25,543 nt of DNA from JBGPLH01 sp041486365 [NCBI: Thermodesulfobacteriota bacterium] (GCA_041486365.1 JBGPLH010000002.1:1-25543); one strand, 5' to 3'; counted from the stretch's first letter, positions 1 through 8,682 are shown. A program made the numbers and translations. Notes: generated from the letters alone by a model not told the origin.

Positions 1-532
1 ACTTATTGACTTATCGCTTCCGATGACTCACCTGCCCCCCGCCCGTCCCTATCGCTGAAATCCATCCCCCGCGATGCTTGGAAGTGGAGGTGGGGGAGAG
101 CTGCTGGCACGGGGAGTGCTTTGTGATCGAGGGCGGAGGCGAATCGGGATGAGGGATCAAGGAAGAAGGGTGCCTTGCTCCCGGTGAGGATATCCTGGCG
201 GGCCTCTGCAACCTGGCCGAAAACGCCGGGGTCCGTTGGCCCTCGTTCGCCGTGATCGGCACACCGGTCTGCCACGAGACAGACGTGAGCAGGGTGAGCC
301 TTTTCGGCATTGCAGGCCGGACCGGACCCATCGCGCGCGGGCGGCACATGATTGCGTTCCCGACGGTCGCAGGGGCTGCGGGACGCTGGCCGAGCCGGGG
401 GCACCCCTGGGTCGCGCTCCGGCCGCGCCTCACCAGGGCGTCGTGCGGGTGCGCGGGGAGAGCCAGGGAGACGCTGATTTGGCCCGGCCGGGTCGCAGGC
501 CGGCCCGAAAAGCGCTGCAAAAGTCAATAAGT
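1..532. mobile_element. Possible remnant of a small inverted-repeat element
   Basis: The first 12 bases (ACTTATTGACTT) and positions 521-532 (AAGTCAATAAGT) are perfect reverse complements. Inside each end a CGCTT(YY)CG-like segment also recurs with a short gap. The 500 bases between them contain open frames on both strands, but none reads like a protein family: they are rich in Pro, Arg and Ala, as GC-rich noncoding DNA usually is. The ends resemble the palindromic ends I associate with REP-type elements moved by Y1 (IS200-like or RAYT) transposases, but no HUH transposase motif is present here. The element may continue to the left of the window, so its left boundary is uncertain. Confidence 0.35.
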
Positions 533-557
533 CAAGCCTGACCCCCGATCGCCCCCG

Positions 558-587
558 TTGACAGTCCCGAGATCCGGCTGCTAGTTT
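558..587 (+). promoter_or_regulatory. Sigma-70-like promoter for the thiolase gene
   Basis: There is a perfect -35 TTGACA at 558-563 and an extended -10 (TG at 579-580, TAGTTT at 582-587), with an 18-nt spacer. It lies just outside the inverted-repeat element and about 147 nt upstream of the thiolase start. The predicted leader contains a GC hairpin (CGTCCGC/ GCGGACG type) near 690-705. Confidence 0.6.
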
Positions 588-733
588 CCCTCCAAATGGA
601 TGAATGACGCTTCAGTCGCGAGGCCCGTTCCGACCGGGTCACCCCGTGGGTCCCGAGTCCCCTTGAAACGAGGTCGGCGATGCACCGTCCGCGGCGGACG
701 GGCGTCAGCCACCCGCCACACCGAGGTAGAGAC

Positions 734-1882
734 ATGTCCGAGGCATTCATCATCGACGCGGTACGCACCCCCCGTGGGAAGAGGAAGGGCTCCTTCGCCC
801 TCATGCACCCGGTCGACCTTGCGGCGGCGCCTCTGAACGCCCTCGCCGATCGCAACAAGAACGTCGACCTGCGCGAGATCGAGGACGTGGTCTACGGCTG
901 CGTGACCGAGACCGGCGAGCAGGGCTCCGACATCGCGCGGGCGGCCGTGCTGGCCTCCGGTTGGCCGATCGACGTGTCCGGCGTCACCCTTAACCGCTTC
1001 TGCGGCTCAGGCCAGCAGGCCTGCAACTTCGCGGCCCAGGCCGTGATGAGCGGCACGTTCGACCTGGTCGTGGCCGGCGGCATCGAGCACATGACCCGCG
1101 TCCCGATGGGCTCCGACATGGGCCCGATGTCCGAAAAGCTCACCACGCGGTTCCCCGACCTGGTGCCCCAGGGCCTCTCGGCGGAGATGATCGCCGAGAA
1201 GTGGAACATGAGCCGCGAGGAGGTCGACGAGTTCGCCCTCGAGAGCCAGCGAAAGGCCGCGAAGGCGTGGGAGGAGAACCGGTTCAAGAAATCGATCATC
1301 CCGGTGGAAGCCCCCGTCGAGGGAGGCGGCACGAAGGTGGTGGATCGCGACGAGCACCTGCGGCCCCAGACGACGATCGAGGGGCTCGGGAAGCTGCAGC
1401 CCTCCTTCAGGCCGGACGGCAGGATGACCGCCGGGAACTCGAGCGGCATCGTCGACGGCTCGGCGGCCGTGCTCATCGCGAGCGGGAAGGCCGTGAAGGA
1501 CTACGGCCTCACGCCGCGCGCGCGGTTCCTGTCGATGAGCGTCGTGGGGACCGACCCGGTGATCATGCTCACGGGCCCGATCCCCTCCACACAGAAGGCC
1601 CTGAAGAAGGCCGGCCTCAAGGCGAGCGACATCGATCTCTACGAGATCAACGAGGCCTTCGCCCCGGTGCCCCTCATCACGATTCGCGAGGTCGGAATCG
1701 ATCCCGCCCGTGTGAACGTGAACGGGGGCGCCATCGCCCTCGGCCATCCCCTGGGCGCCACGGGCGCGATGCTGATCGGCACGCTCGTGGACGAGCTGGA
1801 GCGCACGAAGAAGCGCTACGGCCTGGCGACGATGTGTATCGGCTTCGGGATGGGCATCGCGACGATCATCGAGCGCCTCTGA
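734..1882 (+). CDS. Acetyl-CoA C-acyltransferase (thiolase)
   Basis: This is a thiolase of 382 residues, the usual size for the degradative or biosynthetic thiolase family, which cleaves 3-ketoacyl-CoA with CoA or condenses two acyl-CoAs. The nucleophilic Cys90 lies in [10 protein letters not shown]. The NEAF motif, the GHPLGATGA motif with His338 and the second catalytic Cys368 in MCIGFGMG are all present, so the enzyme should be active. The start at 734 is preferred over an in-frame ATG at 680 because the family N-terminus ([15 protein letters not shown]) begins there and a purine-rich GAGGTAGAG precedes it. The gene is followed by its own terminator. An acyl-CoA dehydrogenase lies two genes downstream, consistent with fatty-acid beta-oxidation. 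Chain-length preference cannot be told, so fadA versus atoB is left open. Confidence 0.95.
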   Translation: MSEAFIIDAVRTPRGKRKGSFALMHPVDLAAAPLNALADRNKNVDLREIEDVVYGCVTETGEQGSDIARAAVLASGWPIDVSGVTLNRFCGSGQQACNFAAQAVMSGTFDLVVAGGIEHMTRVPMGSDMGPMSEKLTTRFPDLVPQGLSAEMIAEKWNMSREEVDEFALESQRKAAKAWEENRFKKSIIPVEAPVEGGGTKVVDRDEHLRPQTTIEGLGKLQPSFRPDGRMTAGNSSGIVDGSAAVLIASGKAVKDYGLTPRARFLSMSVVGTDPVIMLTGPIPSTQKALKKAGLKASDIDLYEINEAFAPVPLITIREVGIDPARVNVNGGAIALGHPLGATGAMLIGTLVDELERTKKRYGLATMCIGFGMGIATIIERL

Positions 1883-1903
1883 TCCCGACGAGAACGGAAA
1901 CGG

Positions 1904-1942
1904 CGAGCGCCGGAGGCCTTTTCGCTCCGGCGCTCGGTTTTT
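1904..1942 (+). terminator. Rho-independent terminator after the thiolase gene
   Basis: A perfect stem (GAGCGCCGGAG at 1905-1915 with CTCCGGCGCTC at 1925-1935, plus one more C-G pair) has a 9-nt loop and is followed by five T (1938-1942). It starts 21 nt after the thiolase stop. Confidence 0.85.
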
Positions 1943-1949
1943 CGGAGCC

Positions 1950-1979
1950 TTGCCCGGGCTCACGGCGGGGTGCTAGCCT
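1950..1979 (+). promoter_or_regulatory. Probable promoter for the Ppx/GppA gene
   Basis: TTGCCC at 1950-1955, an 18-nt spacer, and an extended -10 TGcTAGCCT (TG at 1971-1972, TAGCCT at 1974-1979). It sits between the thiolase terminator and the next start codon, about 30 nt upstream of the ATG. Confidence 0.5.
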
Positions 1980-2008
1980 GCCGGGGCGCCTTTGCTCCCG
2001 GAGATCCC

Positions 2009-2944
2009 ATGCCGCGCCTGGCCGCCATCGACGTCGGCACGAACACGGTGCTCCTGTGTGTGGCGGATCGCGGGTCCGCGGGACTCACGCAGGTCGCCGA
2101 CAGCGCGATCATCACGCGGCTGGGACAGGGGCTCGATCGATCCGGCGAGTTGCACCCGGAGGCGATGGCCCGCACGCTCGCGGCGCTCGAGCGGCACCTC
2201 GCGGAGGCCAGGGCCGCGGGGGCCTTGCGCGTCGCGGCGGTGAGCACGGCGGCCCTCAGGCGCGCGGGCAATGCGGGCCTCTTCCTCGAGGAGGCGAAGC
2301 GGCGCCTGGATCTTGAGGTGGCGGTTATCTCCGGGGAGGAGGAAGCGTCGCTCGCCTTCGAGGGAGTCGCGCGCGGTTGGGAGGAGGAGGGGCGATCCGC
2401 CGGACGCCTGCTCGTGCTCGACATCGGCGGCGGGAGCACGGAGTTCATCGCGGGGGAGGGGCGGCGCGTCGACTGGGCGCGGAGCCTGGAGGTGGGCTCC
2501 GTACGGCTCACGGAGCGCTTCCTGATTGACGACCCGCCGCGCGCGGGGCAGCTCCAGGCGCTTGCCGGACACGTGCGCGGCGCGCTCGCGGCGCTTCCGG
2601 ACCCGCCCGGATCGGGGCCCATCGAGCTCGTCGGGATCGCCGGGACCAACACGACGCTTGCCGCCATGAAGGCGGGCCTCCGGGTCTACGACGCCGAGGC
2701 GATCCGGCGAACACCGGTCGCGGGCGGGGATCTGGACGGGCTGATCGCGCGTCTCGCCGGGCTGTCCTCCGCGCAGCGGCTCGCGCTTCCGGGCCTGGAG
2801 CCCGGGCGGGAGGACGTGATCCTCGCGGGTGCGGTGATCGCCCGGGAGGCGCTGGCGCGGTTCGGCATGGCCGCGATGGCCGTTTCCGATCGCGGCGTGC
2901 GGCACGGCGTGATCTACCGGATGGCGATCGACGAAGACGCCTGA
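2009..2944 (+). CDS. Ppx/GppA family exopolyphosphatase / guanosine pentaphosphatase
   Basis: This 311-residue protein belongs to the ASKHA-fold Ppx/GppA family, which hydrolyses polyphosphate or pppGpp. Visible motifs are the N-terminal phosphate-1 loop (AAIDVGTNTVLL, residues 5-16), VISGEEEASLAFEG near residues 105-118 with the catalytic Glu region, the phosphate-2 loop LVLDIGGGSTEFI near 134-146, the GIAGTNTTLA loop near 209-218, and the C-terminal SDRGVRHGVIY. At about 310 residues it is the short form without the C-terminal HD-like domain, as in many bacteria. The start at 2009 is chosen over an in-frame ATG at 1970 because GGAG lies at 2000-2003 and the family sequence starts at once. 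Which substrate is preferred (polyP or pppGpp) cannot be told from motifs. Confidence 0.92.
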   Translation: MPRLAAIDVGTNTVLLCVADRGSAGLTQVADSAIITRLGQGLDRSGELHPEAMARTLAALERHLAEARAAGALRVAAVSTAALRRAGNAGLFLEEAKRRLDLEVAVISGEEEASLAFEGVARGWEEEGRSAGRLLVLDIGGGSTEFIAGEGRRVDWARSLEVGSVRLTERFLIDDPPRAGQLQALAGHVRGALAALPDPPGSGPIELVGIAGTNTTLAAMKAGLRVYDAEAIRRTPVAGGDLDGLIARLAGLSSAQRLALPGLEPGREDVILAGAVIAREALARFGMAAMAVSDRGVRHGVIYRMAIDEDA

Positions 2945-3015
2945 ACGAGCTGGAATCGCGGATGCGGGAAGCCGGAGGCACGCGGCTTTCGATGGTTCGC
3001 TGAACAGGAGGGATG

Positions 3016-4182
3016 ATGGATTTCTCGATTCCCGAAGAGGTGCGGATGATCCTCGACGCGCACAGGAAGTTCGTCGAGACCGAGCTGCTCCCCCTCGAGC
3101 GGAAGCACGGCCTGGACAAGCGCGATCCGGACGAGGAGCTGCCCCAGGATGTCGTGAGAGAGGTGCGGCGCCGCTCCGGCGAGCTCGGGTTCTACGGAAT
3201 CTTCATGCCGGAGGAGGTCGGCGGCGGGGGGCTCGACAACGTCGGCACGAACCTCTTGCGCGAGCAGGCTTTCTCCTACGGCTCCCCGCTCGCGGCCATC
3301 TCGCTCGCGGGCCCGGAGGGGCCGAGCCTGATCCTCATGGACGCCACCGATGAGCAGAAGAAGAAGTTCGTCGAGCCCCTCACGCGAGGGCGGATCTCGA
3401 GCTGCTTCGCCCTCACGGAGCCCGGCGCGGGCTCCGACGCCCAGGCGATCCGGACGCGCGCCGTGAAGGACGACGATCACTACGTGCTCAACGGCCAGAA
3501 GGTCTTCATCACGAACGGCGCCTACGCCGACTTCGCCATCGTGTTCGCGGTCACGGACCCGGAGAAGAAGGGACGCGGCGGGATCTCGGTGTTCCTCGTG
3601 GAGCGCGGGACGCCGGGTTTCAAGGTGGGCCGCCCCAACGTGGGCATGGTCGGGGGCGGCACGCAGGTGGAGCTCATCTTCGAGGATTGCCGCGTCCCGG
3701 CCGCGAACCTGCTGGGCGCCGAGGGCTGGGCCTTCGCGAGCGCGATGCGCTTCCTCGGCGCGGGCCGGCTCTCGATCGCGGCCCTGTGCCTCGGGATCGC
3801 GCAGTACCTCCTGCGTCGCTCGACGGAATACGCGAAGCAGCGGGAGACCTTCGGGCGGGCCATCGCGGAGCGGCAGGCTATCCAGTGGATGCTCGCCGAC
3901 ATGGCCACGGAACTGTACGCCGCCCGGAACATGGTTTACCACGCGTCCTGGAAGTGCGACCAGGGCGACCCGATCATCACCGAGGCATCGATGTGCAAGT
4001 ACTACGCCACCGAGATGGTGAACCGGGTCGCGGATCACGCCGTCCAGATCCATGGCGGCATGGGCTGGATGCGGGAGCTGGACATCGAGCGATTCTACCG
4101 GCAGGTGAGGGTGCTCCGCATCGTGGAGGGGACGAGCGAGGTCCAGAAGATGATCATCTCGCGCGCGCTGCTCTCGACCTGA
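3016..4182 (+). CDS. Acyl-CoA dehydrogenase
   Basis: This is a 388-residue FAD-dependent acyl-CoA dehydrogenase, which introduces the trans-2 double bond in the first step of beta-oxidation and passes electrons to ETF. The FAD/substrate signature CFALTEPGAGSDA lies near residues 131-143, followed by NGQKVFITNGAYAD. The C-terminal half carries the helical domain with RETFGRAIAERQAIQ and QIHGGMGW. The catalytic base is the Glu of VEGTSE near residue 371, matching the short/medium-chain type. AGGAGG at 3006-3011 fits the second of two adjacent ATGs better; the first, at 3013, would add one Met. It is 71 nt downstream of the Ppx/GppA gene with no visible promoter or terminator between, so cotranscription is possible. 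Substrate chain length is not readable. Confidence 0.95.
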   Translation: MDFSIPEEVRMILDAHRKFVETELLPLERKHGLDKRDPDEELPQDVVREVRRRSGELGFYGIFMPEEVGGGGLDNVGTNLLREQAFSYGSPLAAISLAGPEGPSLILMDATDEQKKKFVEPLTRGRISSCFALTEPGAGSDAQAIRTRAVKDDDHYVLNGQKVFITNGAYADFAIVFAVTDPEKKGRGGISVFLVERGTPGFKVGRPNVGMVGGGTQVELIFEDCRVPAANLLGAEGWAFASAMRFLGAGRLSIAALCLGIAQYLLRRSTEYAKQRETFGRAIAERQAIQWMLADMATELYAARNMVYHASWKCDQGDPIITEASMCKYYATEMVNRVADHAVQIHGGMGWMRELDIERFYRQVRVLRIVEGTSEVQKMIISRALLST

Positions 4183-4249
4183 CTGGCCGGAGGCCCTCCC
4201 AGGCCGCGGGGGCCCGGCAGACCCTCCTTCCTCGACCTTCGGACTCCGC

Positions 4250-6085
4250 ATGCGCCGAGGCGTCCTCGCCTGCGTGGCACTCGCCCTCCTGGGCGTGGCC
4301 GCGTTCATGCCGGTCCTCGGCGCGGACTTCACCAATTGGGACGACCTCGCCTCCGTCGTCGAGAATCCGCGCATCGCGAGGCTCTCGCCCGACAACCTTC
4401 TCGCGATGTGGCGCGGGCCCGGCGCGATCCTGGTCGGGCTCTATATTCCCGTCACCCAGACTTCCTTTGCGATGGATCGGGCGCTCTTCGGTCCGGGCCC
4501 CGTGGGATTCCACGCGGTGAACGTGGCGCTTCACGTCGCGGCGGGGATGGTCCTGTTCCTCTTCCTGCGCGCGTTCCTCGAAAGCGCCCTCGCGGCCTTC
4601 CTGGTGGCCGCGGTGTTCGTGGTCCATCCCGCGCAGGTGGAGAGCGTCGCGTGGATCTCCGAGCGAAAGTCGGTCCTGTCGGGGCTGCTCGTCTTTCTGG
4701 CCCTGCACCTCTATGTTCGCCGGACCTCGGCGGGACCCCGCGCGTTTTCCTTCCGGGCCGAATGGCCGGCCTTGCTTCTGACGGCGCTCGCCCTCCTCGC
4801 GAAGCCTATCGCCGTCGTGATCCCTCCGATCCTCGCGGTGCTCGACCTCACGCGGCCGGGCGCCCGGGCGGGCCATCGGGAATGGGTCGGCCCTCAGTTC
4901 GCCCGGGATCTCTGGCGATCCGGGATCTCGAAGACGCCCTACCTCCTTCTGGCCGCCGCCGCGACGGCCGCGACGATTGCGGGGCACGGGCTGCAGGGCG
5001 GCCTCCCGGAGGAGCCGCGCGATCCCCTCTCGGTCGTGGCGACCATGCTCTCCGTCGTCCCCCGCTATCTCCGGATAGCGCTCTTCCCGACTTCCCTCAG
5101 CGCCATCGATACGCCGCCCGTCCTCCATTCGCTCGCCGCTCCGGGCGCGGTCGCGGGGCTCGCGCTGCTCCTCGGCGGCGGCGCGGCGGTGCTCCACGTC
5201 GCGCGGCGCTCGCGCGTCACCGCGTTCTTCTCGGTCTGGGCGCTCGCGGCGATCCTGCCGGTCTCGAACGTCGTCCAGCTCGACGTCTACATGGCCGACC
5301 GCTACCTGTACCTCCCCATAGTGGCGCTGGCGGCGCCCATGGCGCTTGCGCTCGTGGGCGCGATCGAGTCCCGGGGCCGCGCGCTCGCGGGCGCGGCCTG
5401 CGCGGTCCTGGCGATCCTCTGCTTCACGGCGCTGTCCAACGGGCGCTCGCGGGTGTGGCACGACAGCCTCTCGTTGTGGACGGACACGATCGCGAAATCT
5501 CCGGGCGCTTCCAAGGCGCACAACAACCTCGGCCTCGAAATCCTGAAGGGCGGCGACGCGGAGGGGGCGGAGGCGCACTTCCGGGAAGCCGTTCGCCTCG
5601 AGGGAGCGGCGGACGCGTGGCTCAACCTCGGGATCGCCCTGTCGCAGCAGGGGCGCGCGGCGGACGCGCTCGCGGCCTTCGATCGCGGTCGAAAGAGATG
5701 GCCCGGGATGCCGGATGTGGATTTCTGGCGCGGGCGGATGCTCCTCGCACTCGGCCACCCGGAGGATGCGGGGGCGGCCTACCGCGCGGAGATCGCGCGC
5801 CGCCCCGGCTTCGTGCCGGCGTGGATCGATCTGGCCACGGTGCTCGCGGCGCAGGGAAGGCTCGAAGACGCGCTCGACGCAAGCGAGCGGGCGGCCACGA
5901 TCGAGCCCGATAACCCGGAGGCGTTGCTCAACGTGGGGCTCCTGCGCTGGCAGGTTCGCCGGGACGCCGCCGGCGCCCGGTCGGCCCTCGAGCGAAGTCT
6001 CGCGCTCGCGCCGGGCCAGCCGAAAGCTGCGCTGATCCGCCAGCTTCTATCCGGGCTGCCGCCTTCGCCCGGCGTCCACCCTTGA
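4250..6085 (+). CDS. TMTC-like membrane glycosyltransferase with C-terminal TPR repeats
   Basis: This 611-residue membrane protein resembles bacterial relatives of the TMTC/GT-C glycosyltransferases, which use polyprenyl-phosphate-linked sugars. An N-terminal membrane helix (residues 4-24) is followed by FTNWDD (27-32), the acidic pair expected in the first extracytoplasmic loop of GT-C enzymes, and by HPAQVESVAWISERKSVL near 126-143, the hallmark segment of this family. About ten hydrophobic segments run to about residue 405. The rest (about 415-611) holds around five TPR repeats (for example NNLGLEILKGGDAEGAEAHF), probably facing the periplasm and binding acceptor proteins. No clear Shine-Dalgarno sequence precedes the ATG. 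No glycan-synthesis genes adjoin, so donor and acceptor are unknown. Confidence 0.8.
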   Translation: MRRGVLACVALALLGVAAFMPVLGADFTNWDDLASVVENPRIARLSPDNLLAMWRGPGAILVGLYIPVTQTSFAMDRALFGPGPVGFHAVNVALHVAAGMVLFLFLRAFLESALAAFLVAAVFVVHPAQVESVAWISERKSVLSGLLVFLALHLYVRRTSAGPRAFSFRAEWPALLLTALALLAKPIAVVIPPILAVLDLTRPGARAGHREWVGPQFARDLWRSGISKTPYLLLAAAATAATIAGHGLQGGLPEEPRDPLSVVATMLSVVPRYLRIALFPTSLSAIDTPPVLHSLAAPGAVAGLALLLGGGAAVLHVARRSRVTAFFSVWALAAILPVSNVVQLDVYMADRYLYLPIVALAAPMALALVGAIESRGRALAGAACAVLAILCFTALSNGRSRVWHDSLSLWTDTIAKSPGASKAHNNLGLEILKGGDAEGAEAHFREAVRLEGAADAWLNLGIALSQQGRAADALAAFDRGRKRWPGMPDVDFWRGRMLLALGHPEDAGAAYRAEIARRPGFVPAWIDLATVLAAQGRLEDALDASERAATIEPDNPEALLNVGLLRWQVRRDAAGARSALERSLALAPGQPKAALIRQLLSGLPPSPGVHP

Positions 6086-6109
6086 CAGGGATCCCCCCGG
6101 CGCTAGCCT
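6082..6109 (+). promoter_or_regulatory. Promoter for the APC permease gene, overlapping the upstream stop codon
   Basis: TTGACA at 6082-6087, a 16-nt spacer and TAGCCT at 6104-6109. The TGA stop of the glycosyltransferase gene (6083-6085) lies inside the -35 box. The leader to the permease ATG is about 110 nt and holds an unused AAGGAG near 6176. Confidence 0.6.
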
Positions 6110-6227
6110 GTCGCCCTCTAAAGCGGGCCGAGGCCGCGTCGACTCTCACCCTGAGCGCCGCGGGTGCCGTCACGAAGGAGACTCCCAGGCGCGTTCTTCG
6201 CGAAACCGGCGGAGCGCGCCCATTGCC

Positions 6228-8039
6228 ATGGAAAAAACCGACTTAAGCCGGCTCGGGTCGACCCTCTGCTGGGCCGTGGTGTTCGCGGACATCGGCACGA
6301 GCGTCTACTACGTGCCCGGCATTCTCCAGGGGCAGGTCGGCGCGCTCGCGCCGGCCTTCGTGCTCCTCACTTCCCTCGGTTTCATCCTCCTCGCGGCGAA
6401 GTACGCGGAGATTGCAGCCCGTTACAGCGACGGCGGCGGCGTGGTGGCCGTGGCTTCCGACGCCTTCGGCCCCTTCATCGGGTGCCTGGGCGGGATCCTG
6501 ATCACCATCGACTACTTCCTGACCATTGCCATCAGCTCCGTGAGCGGTTTCCAGTATCTCGACCATCTCATCCCCCTGGGAGGGCTTCTCGAGCCCGCGG
6601 TGATCCTCGCGCTGCTATTTCTCGGGCTCCTGAACTGGGTGGGGATCAAGGAGTCGGCCCGCACTTCCGCGATCGTCGCGATCGCGGCCCTCGTGGTGGA
6701 TCTCATCGTCCTCGGGATCACGGGCGCCCAGCTCGACCGCGCCCAGTGGTCGCTCGTGTTCGAGAGCCTCGTGGGATTGCGCAACATCTCGCTCGTCCAT
6801 GGGCTCGTCGGCTTCGGGAGCGCCTGGCTCGCATTCAGCGGCCTGGAGTCCATCAGCCAGCTGTCTCCCGCCATGATGGAGCCCCGCTCGAAGGTGGCGC
6901 GGCGGGCGATGTCCCTGGTGGTGCTGAGCGTCCTCGTCACGGTGCCGTTGCTCACGGCCTTCTCCATCGCGCTGCTCGCGGCGCAGAAGGTGAACCCCGA
7001 TCGCTTCGTGAGCGAGCTGGGTTTTGCCTATGGCGGGATGCCGCTCCAGGTGGCCGTGGTGGTGACGGCCGGGTCGTTGCTGCTGTTCGCCTCCAACACG
7101 GCCATCATCGGCGCCTATCACGTCTTCGTGGCGCTCGCGCGCAAGGGCTACATGCCCGCGCGCGTGGCCGCCCTCAACCGGAAGTTCGGCACCCCCCACA
7201 CGGCCATCGGGATCGCGGTCCTGGTCCCGCTCGCCATCGTGGTCGCGACGCGCGGCCGGATGGATCTCCTCGGCGACATGTACGCCTTCGGCCTGCTGGG
7301 CGCCTTCTGCCTCTCGTCGATCGGGCTCGATCGGATCCGATGGATCGAGGGGCGCCGCGGGCTCGTCGCGTGGATCGGTTTTGCGACGACGCTCATGGTG
7401 TTCACGGCCTGGACGACGAACCTCTTCGTGAAGGGCCTCGCGACGGCCTTCGGCGTCATCGCCACCGTGATCGGCATGGGCGTGGCGGTGGGCACGCGCC
7501 GGGGCTGGTTCGACCGCATCATCGGAGCGGTCCCCTACTTCACCGCCGAGGAGGCCGAGACGATGGCCGCGCAGCTCCCGACCGCGGCGCGAATCGTGAC
7601 CCTCCCGGAGGCGGTAAATCTGCTCCCCCTGTACAGGCCCTCCACGCTCGTGGCGGTCCGCGGCCCCAATCCCCGTCTCCTGCGGGAGGCCCTGCTCCGC
7701 GTTCGCGGCCGCGGCGAGTCGATCCTGGCCATCCTGTACGTGGACGAGATCCCGGGACCCTTCTACCCATCCCTGATCGGTCCGTCGGAGGAGGCGCGGG
7801 AGGTGCTCGGCAAGATGGTGCGCGCGCTCGACAAGGAAGAGATCCAGGTGATCCCCATCTGGCGGATGGGGCACGACGCCGGGACCTCGATCGCGGGCGC
7901 CGCCGTCGATCTCGGCGTGGACGCGGTGATGGTGGGCACGAGCCAGCGCAGCGCGCTCTGGCACCTCGTGCGCGGGGACGTGCTCCGCAAGCTCCTGCGG
8001 GCGCTGCCGGAGTCGATCCGGCTCGTCATCTGTAACTAG
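6228..8039 (+). CDS. APC-superfamily permease fused to a C-terminal universal-stress-protein domain
   Basis: This 603-residue protein has a membrane part (about residues 12-425) with eleven or twelve hydrophobic segments and the helix-breaking FADIGTSVYYVPG (19-31) in TM1, typical of amino-acid/polyamine/cation permeases of the APC superfamily. After a linker, residues about 470-603 form an alpha/beta domain like UspA: VAVRGPN, then ESILAILYVDEIPG, then VDAVMVGTSQRSALWHLVRGDV, which matches the G-x2-G-x9-G(S/T) nucleotide-binding pattern only partly. Such tails sense nucleotides in some transporters, so a regulated transporter is inferred. The substrate is unknown. GGAG at 6211-6214 is rather far (13 nt) from the ATG, but no better in-frame start is seen. 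It has its own promoter and appears monocistronic. Confidence 0.85.
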   Translation: MEKTDLSRLGSTLCWAVVFADIGTSVYYVPGILQGQVGALAPAFVLLTSLGFILLAAKYAEIAARYSDGGGVVAVASDAFGPFIGCLGGILITIDYFLTIAISSVSGFQYLDHLIPLGGLLEPAVILALLFLGLLNWVGIKESARTSAIVAIAALVVDLIVLGITGAQLDRAQWSLVFESLVGLRNISLVHGLVGFGSAWLAFSGLESISQLSPAMMEPRSKVARRAMSLVVLSVLVTVPLLTAFSIALLAAQKVNPDRFVSELGFAYGGMPLQVAVVVTAGSLLLFASNTAIIGAYHVFVALARKGYMPARVAALNRKFGTPHTAIGIAVLVPLAIVVATRGRMDLLGDMYAFGLLGAFCLSSIGLDRIRWIEGRRGLVAWIGFATTLMVFTAWTTNLFVKGLATAFGVIATVIGMGVAVGTRRGWFDRIIGAVPYFTAEEAETMAAQLPTAARIVTLPEAVNLLPLYRPSTLVAVRGPNPRLLREALLRVRGRGESILAILYVDEIPGPFYPSLIGPSEEAREVLGKMVRALDKEEIQVIPIWRMGHDAGTSIAGAAVDLGVDAVMVGTSQRSALWHLVRGDVLRKLLRALPESIRLVICN

Positions 8040-8102
8040 CGCCGGTACGGCGCTTGTAACTAGCGCCGGCGCGGGGCTTGTAGCGGGCGTCGGCGCGGCG
8101 AT
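8031..8102. repeat. 24-bp tandem repeat (about three copies) spanning the permease stop codon
   Basis: Unit 1 is 8031-8054, unit 2 is 8055-8078 (22 of 24 bases identical), and unit 3 (8079-8102) is more degenerate. Unit 1 includes the last two codons and the TAG stop (8037-8039), and the period of 24 keeps the frame. Each unit can fold; in unit 1 AGCGCCG (8038-8044) pairs perfectly with CGGCGCT (8048-8054). Confidence 0.85.
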
Positions 8103-8128
8103 GGTCGCGTGCCGCCACGGCAGGTCGC

Positions 8129-8157
8129 AAGAAGAAAGCCCCCGCCGGTGCGGGGGC
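8129..8157 (-). terminator. Rho-independent terminator for the peroxiredoxin gene (possibly bidirectional)
   Basis: The stem GCCCCCGC (8138-8145) with GCGGGGGC (8150-8157) has a 4-nt loop. Read on the minus strand it is followed by TTTCTTCTT (complement of 8129-8137). It lies between converging genes and could also stop plus-strand transcripts, though only CTCTTCATT follows on that side. Confidence 0.75.
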
Positions 8158-8195
8158 CTCTTCATTCGTTGCCGGTGATGGAGCCGGGGGACGCC

Positions 8196-8657
8196 TCAGC
8201 CGCCCAGACCGTCGAGAACCCGGAGCAGCTCGTCGTCGTCGGGGCGCATGAGCGCGATCGGCTCCACGTCCTTGTGGCGCACCGTGCCGGTCTTGTCGAT
8301 CACGAAGGTGGCGCGCTTCGTGTGGATCCCGAGGGGACCGAGCACGCCGAAGGCCTTGGCGATCTCCTTCTTGTCGTCGGCCAGGATCGGGAAGTTCAGC
8401 CCGAGCTTCTCGGCGAACTTCTTCTTCGATTCCTGGGACTGCACCGAGACGCCAAGCACCTGGGCCCCCTTGCTCTGGAAGCGCCCGAGGTCGTCCCGGA
8501 AGGAGCAGAGCTCCTTCGTGCAGACCGGCGTGAAGTCGGCCGGATAGAAGGCCAGGATCACGTTGGCCTTCCCGCGGTAGTCGGACAGCCGGACCATCTT
8601 TCCGTTCTGGTCGATCAGCTCGAAGTCGGGGGCCTTCTGGCCCACCTCGACGCTCAT
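8196..8657 (-). CDS. bcp: Peroxiredoxin, Bcp/PrxQ type
   Basis: This 153-residue thioredoxin-fold peroxidase reduces hydrogen peroxide and organic peroxides with electrons from thioredoxin. It has the PrxQ/Bcp arrangement of peroxidatic Cys46 and resolving Cys51 in TPVCTKELCSFRD, five residues apart, preceded by the conserved FYPADFTPVC. The conserved Arg lies in KRATFVIDKTG near residue 115. Length matches the family (about 150-155). AGGAGG lies 5 nt before the ATG on the minus strand. It lies downstream of a small zinc-ribbon gene on the same strand, 132 nt apart with a hairpin (8718-8736) between and its own candidate -10 box, and ends in a terminator. It is likely cytosolic oxidative-stress defence. 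Confidence 0.95.
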   Translation of the reverse strand: MSVEVGQKAPDFELIDQNGKMVRLSDYRGKANVILAFYPADFTPVCTKELCSFRDDLGRFQSKGAQVLGVSVQSQESKKKFAEKLGLNFPILADDKKEIAKAFGVLGPLGIHTKRATFVIDKTGTVRHKDVEPIALMRPDDDELLRVLDGLGG

Positions 8658-8682
8658 GGATGCCTCCTGGGTCCGCCCGCCG

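Noticed and set aside
3-527. 174-codon minus-strand frame filling the first 530 bases
   Set aside because: The composition is that of random GC-rich DNA, with no transposase HUH or other motif, and the overlapping frames are equally open.
6117-6227. Riboswitch (for example ydaO or a cyclic-di-GMP type) in the permease leader
   Set aside because: APC-type permeases are sometimes riboswitch-controlled, but I could not match any conserved core in these 110 bases.
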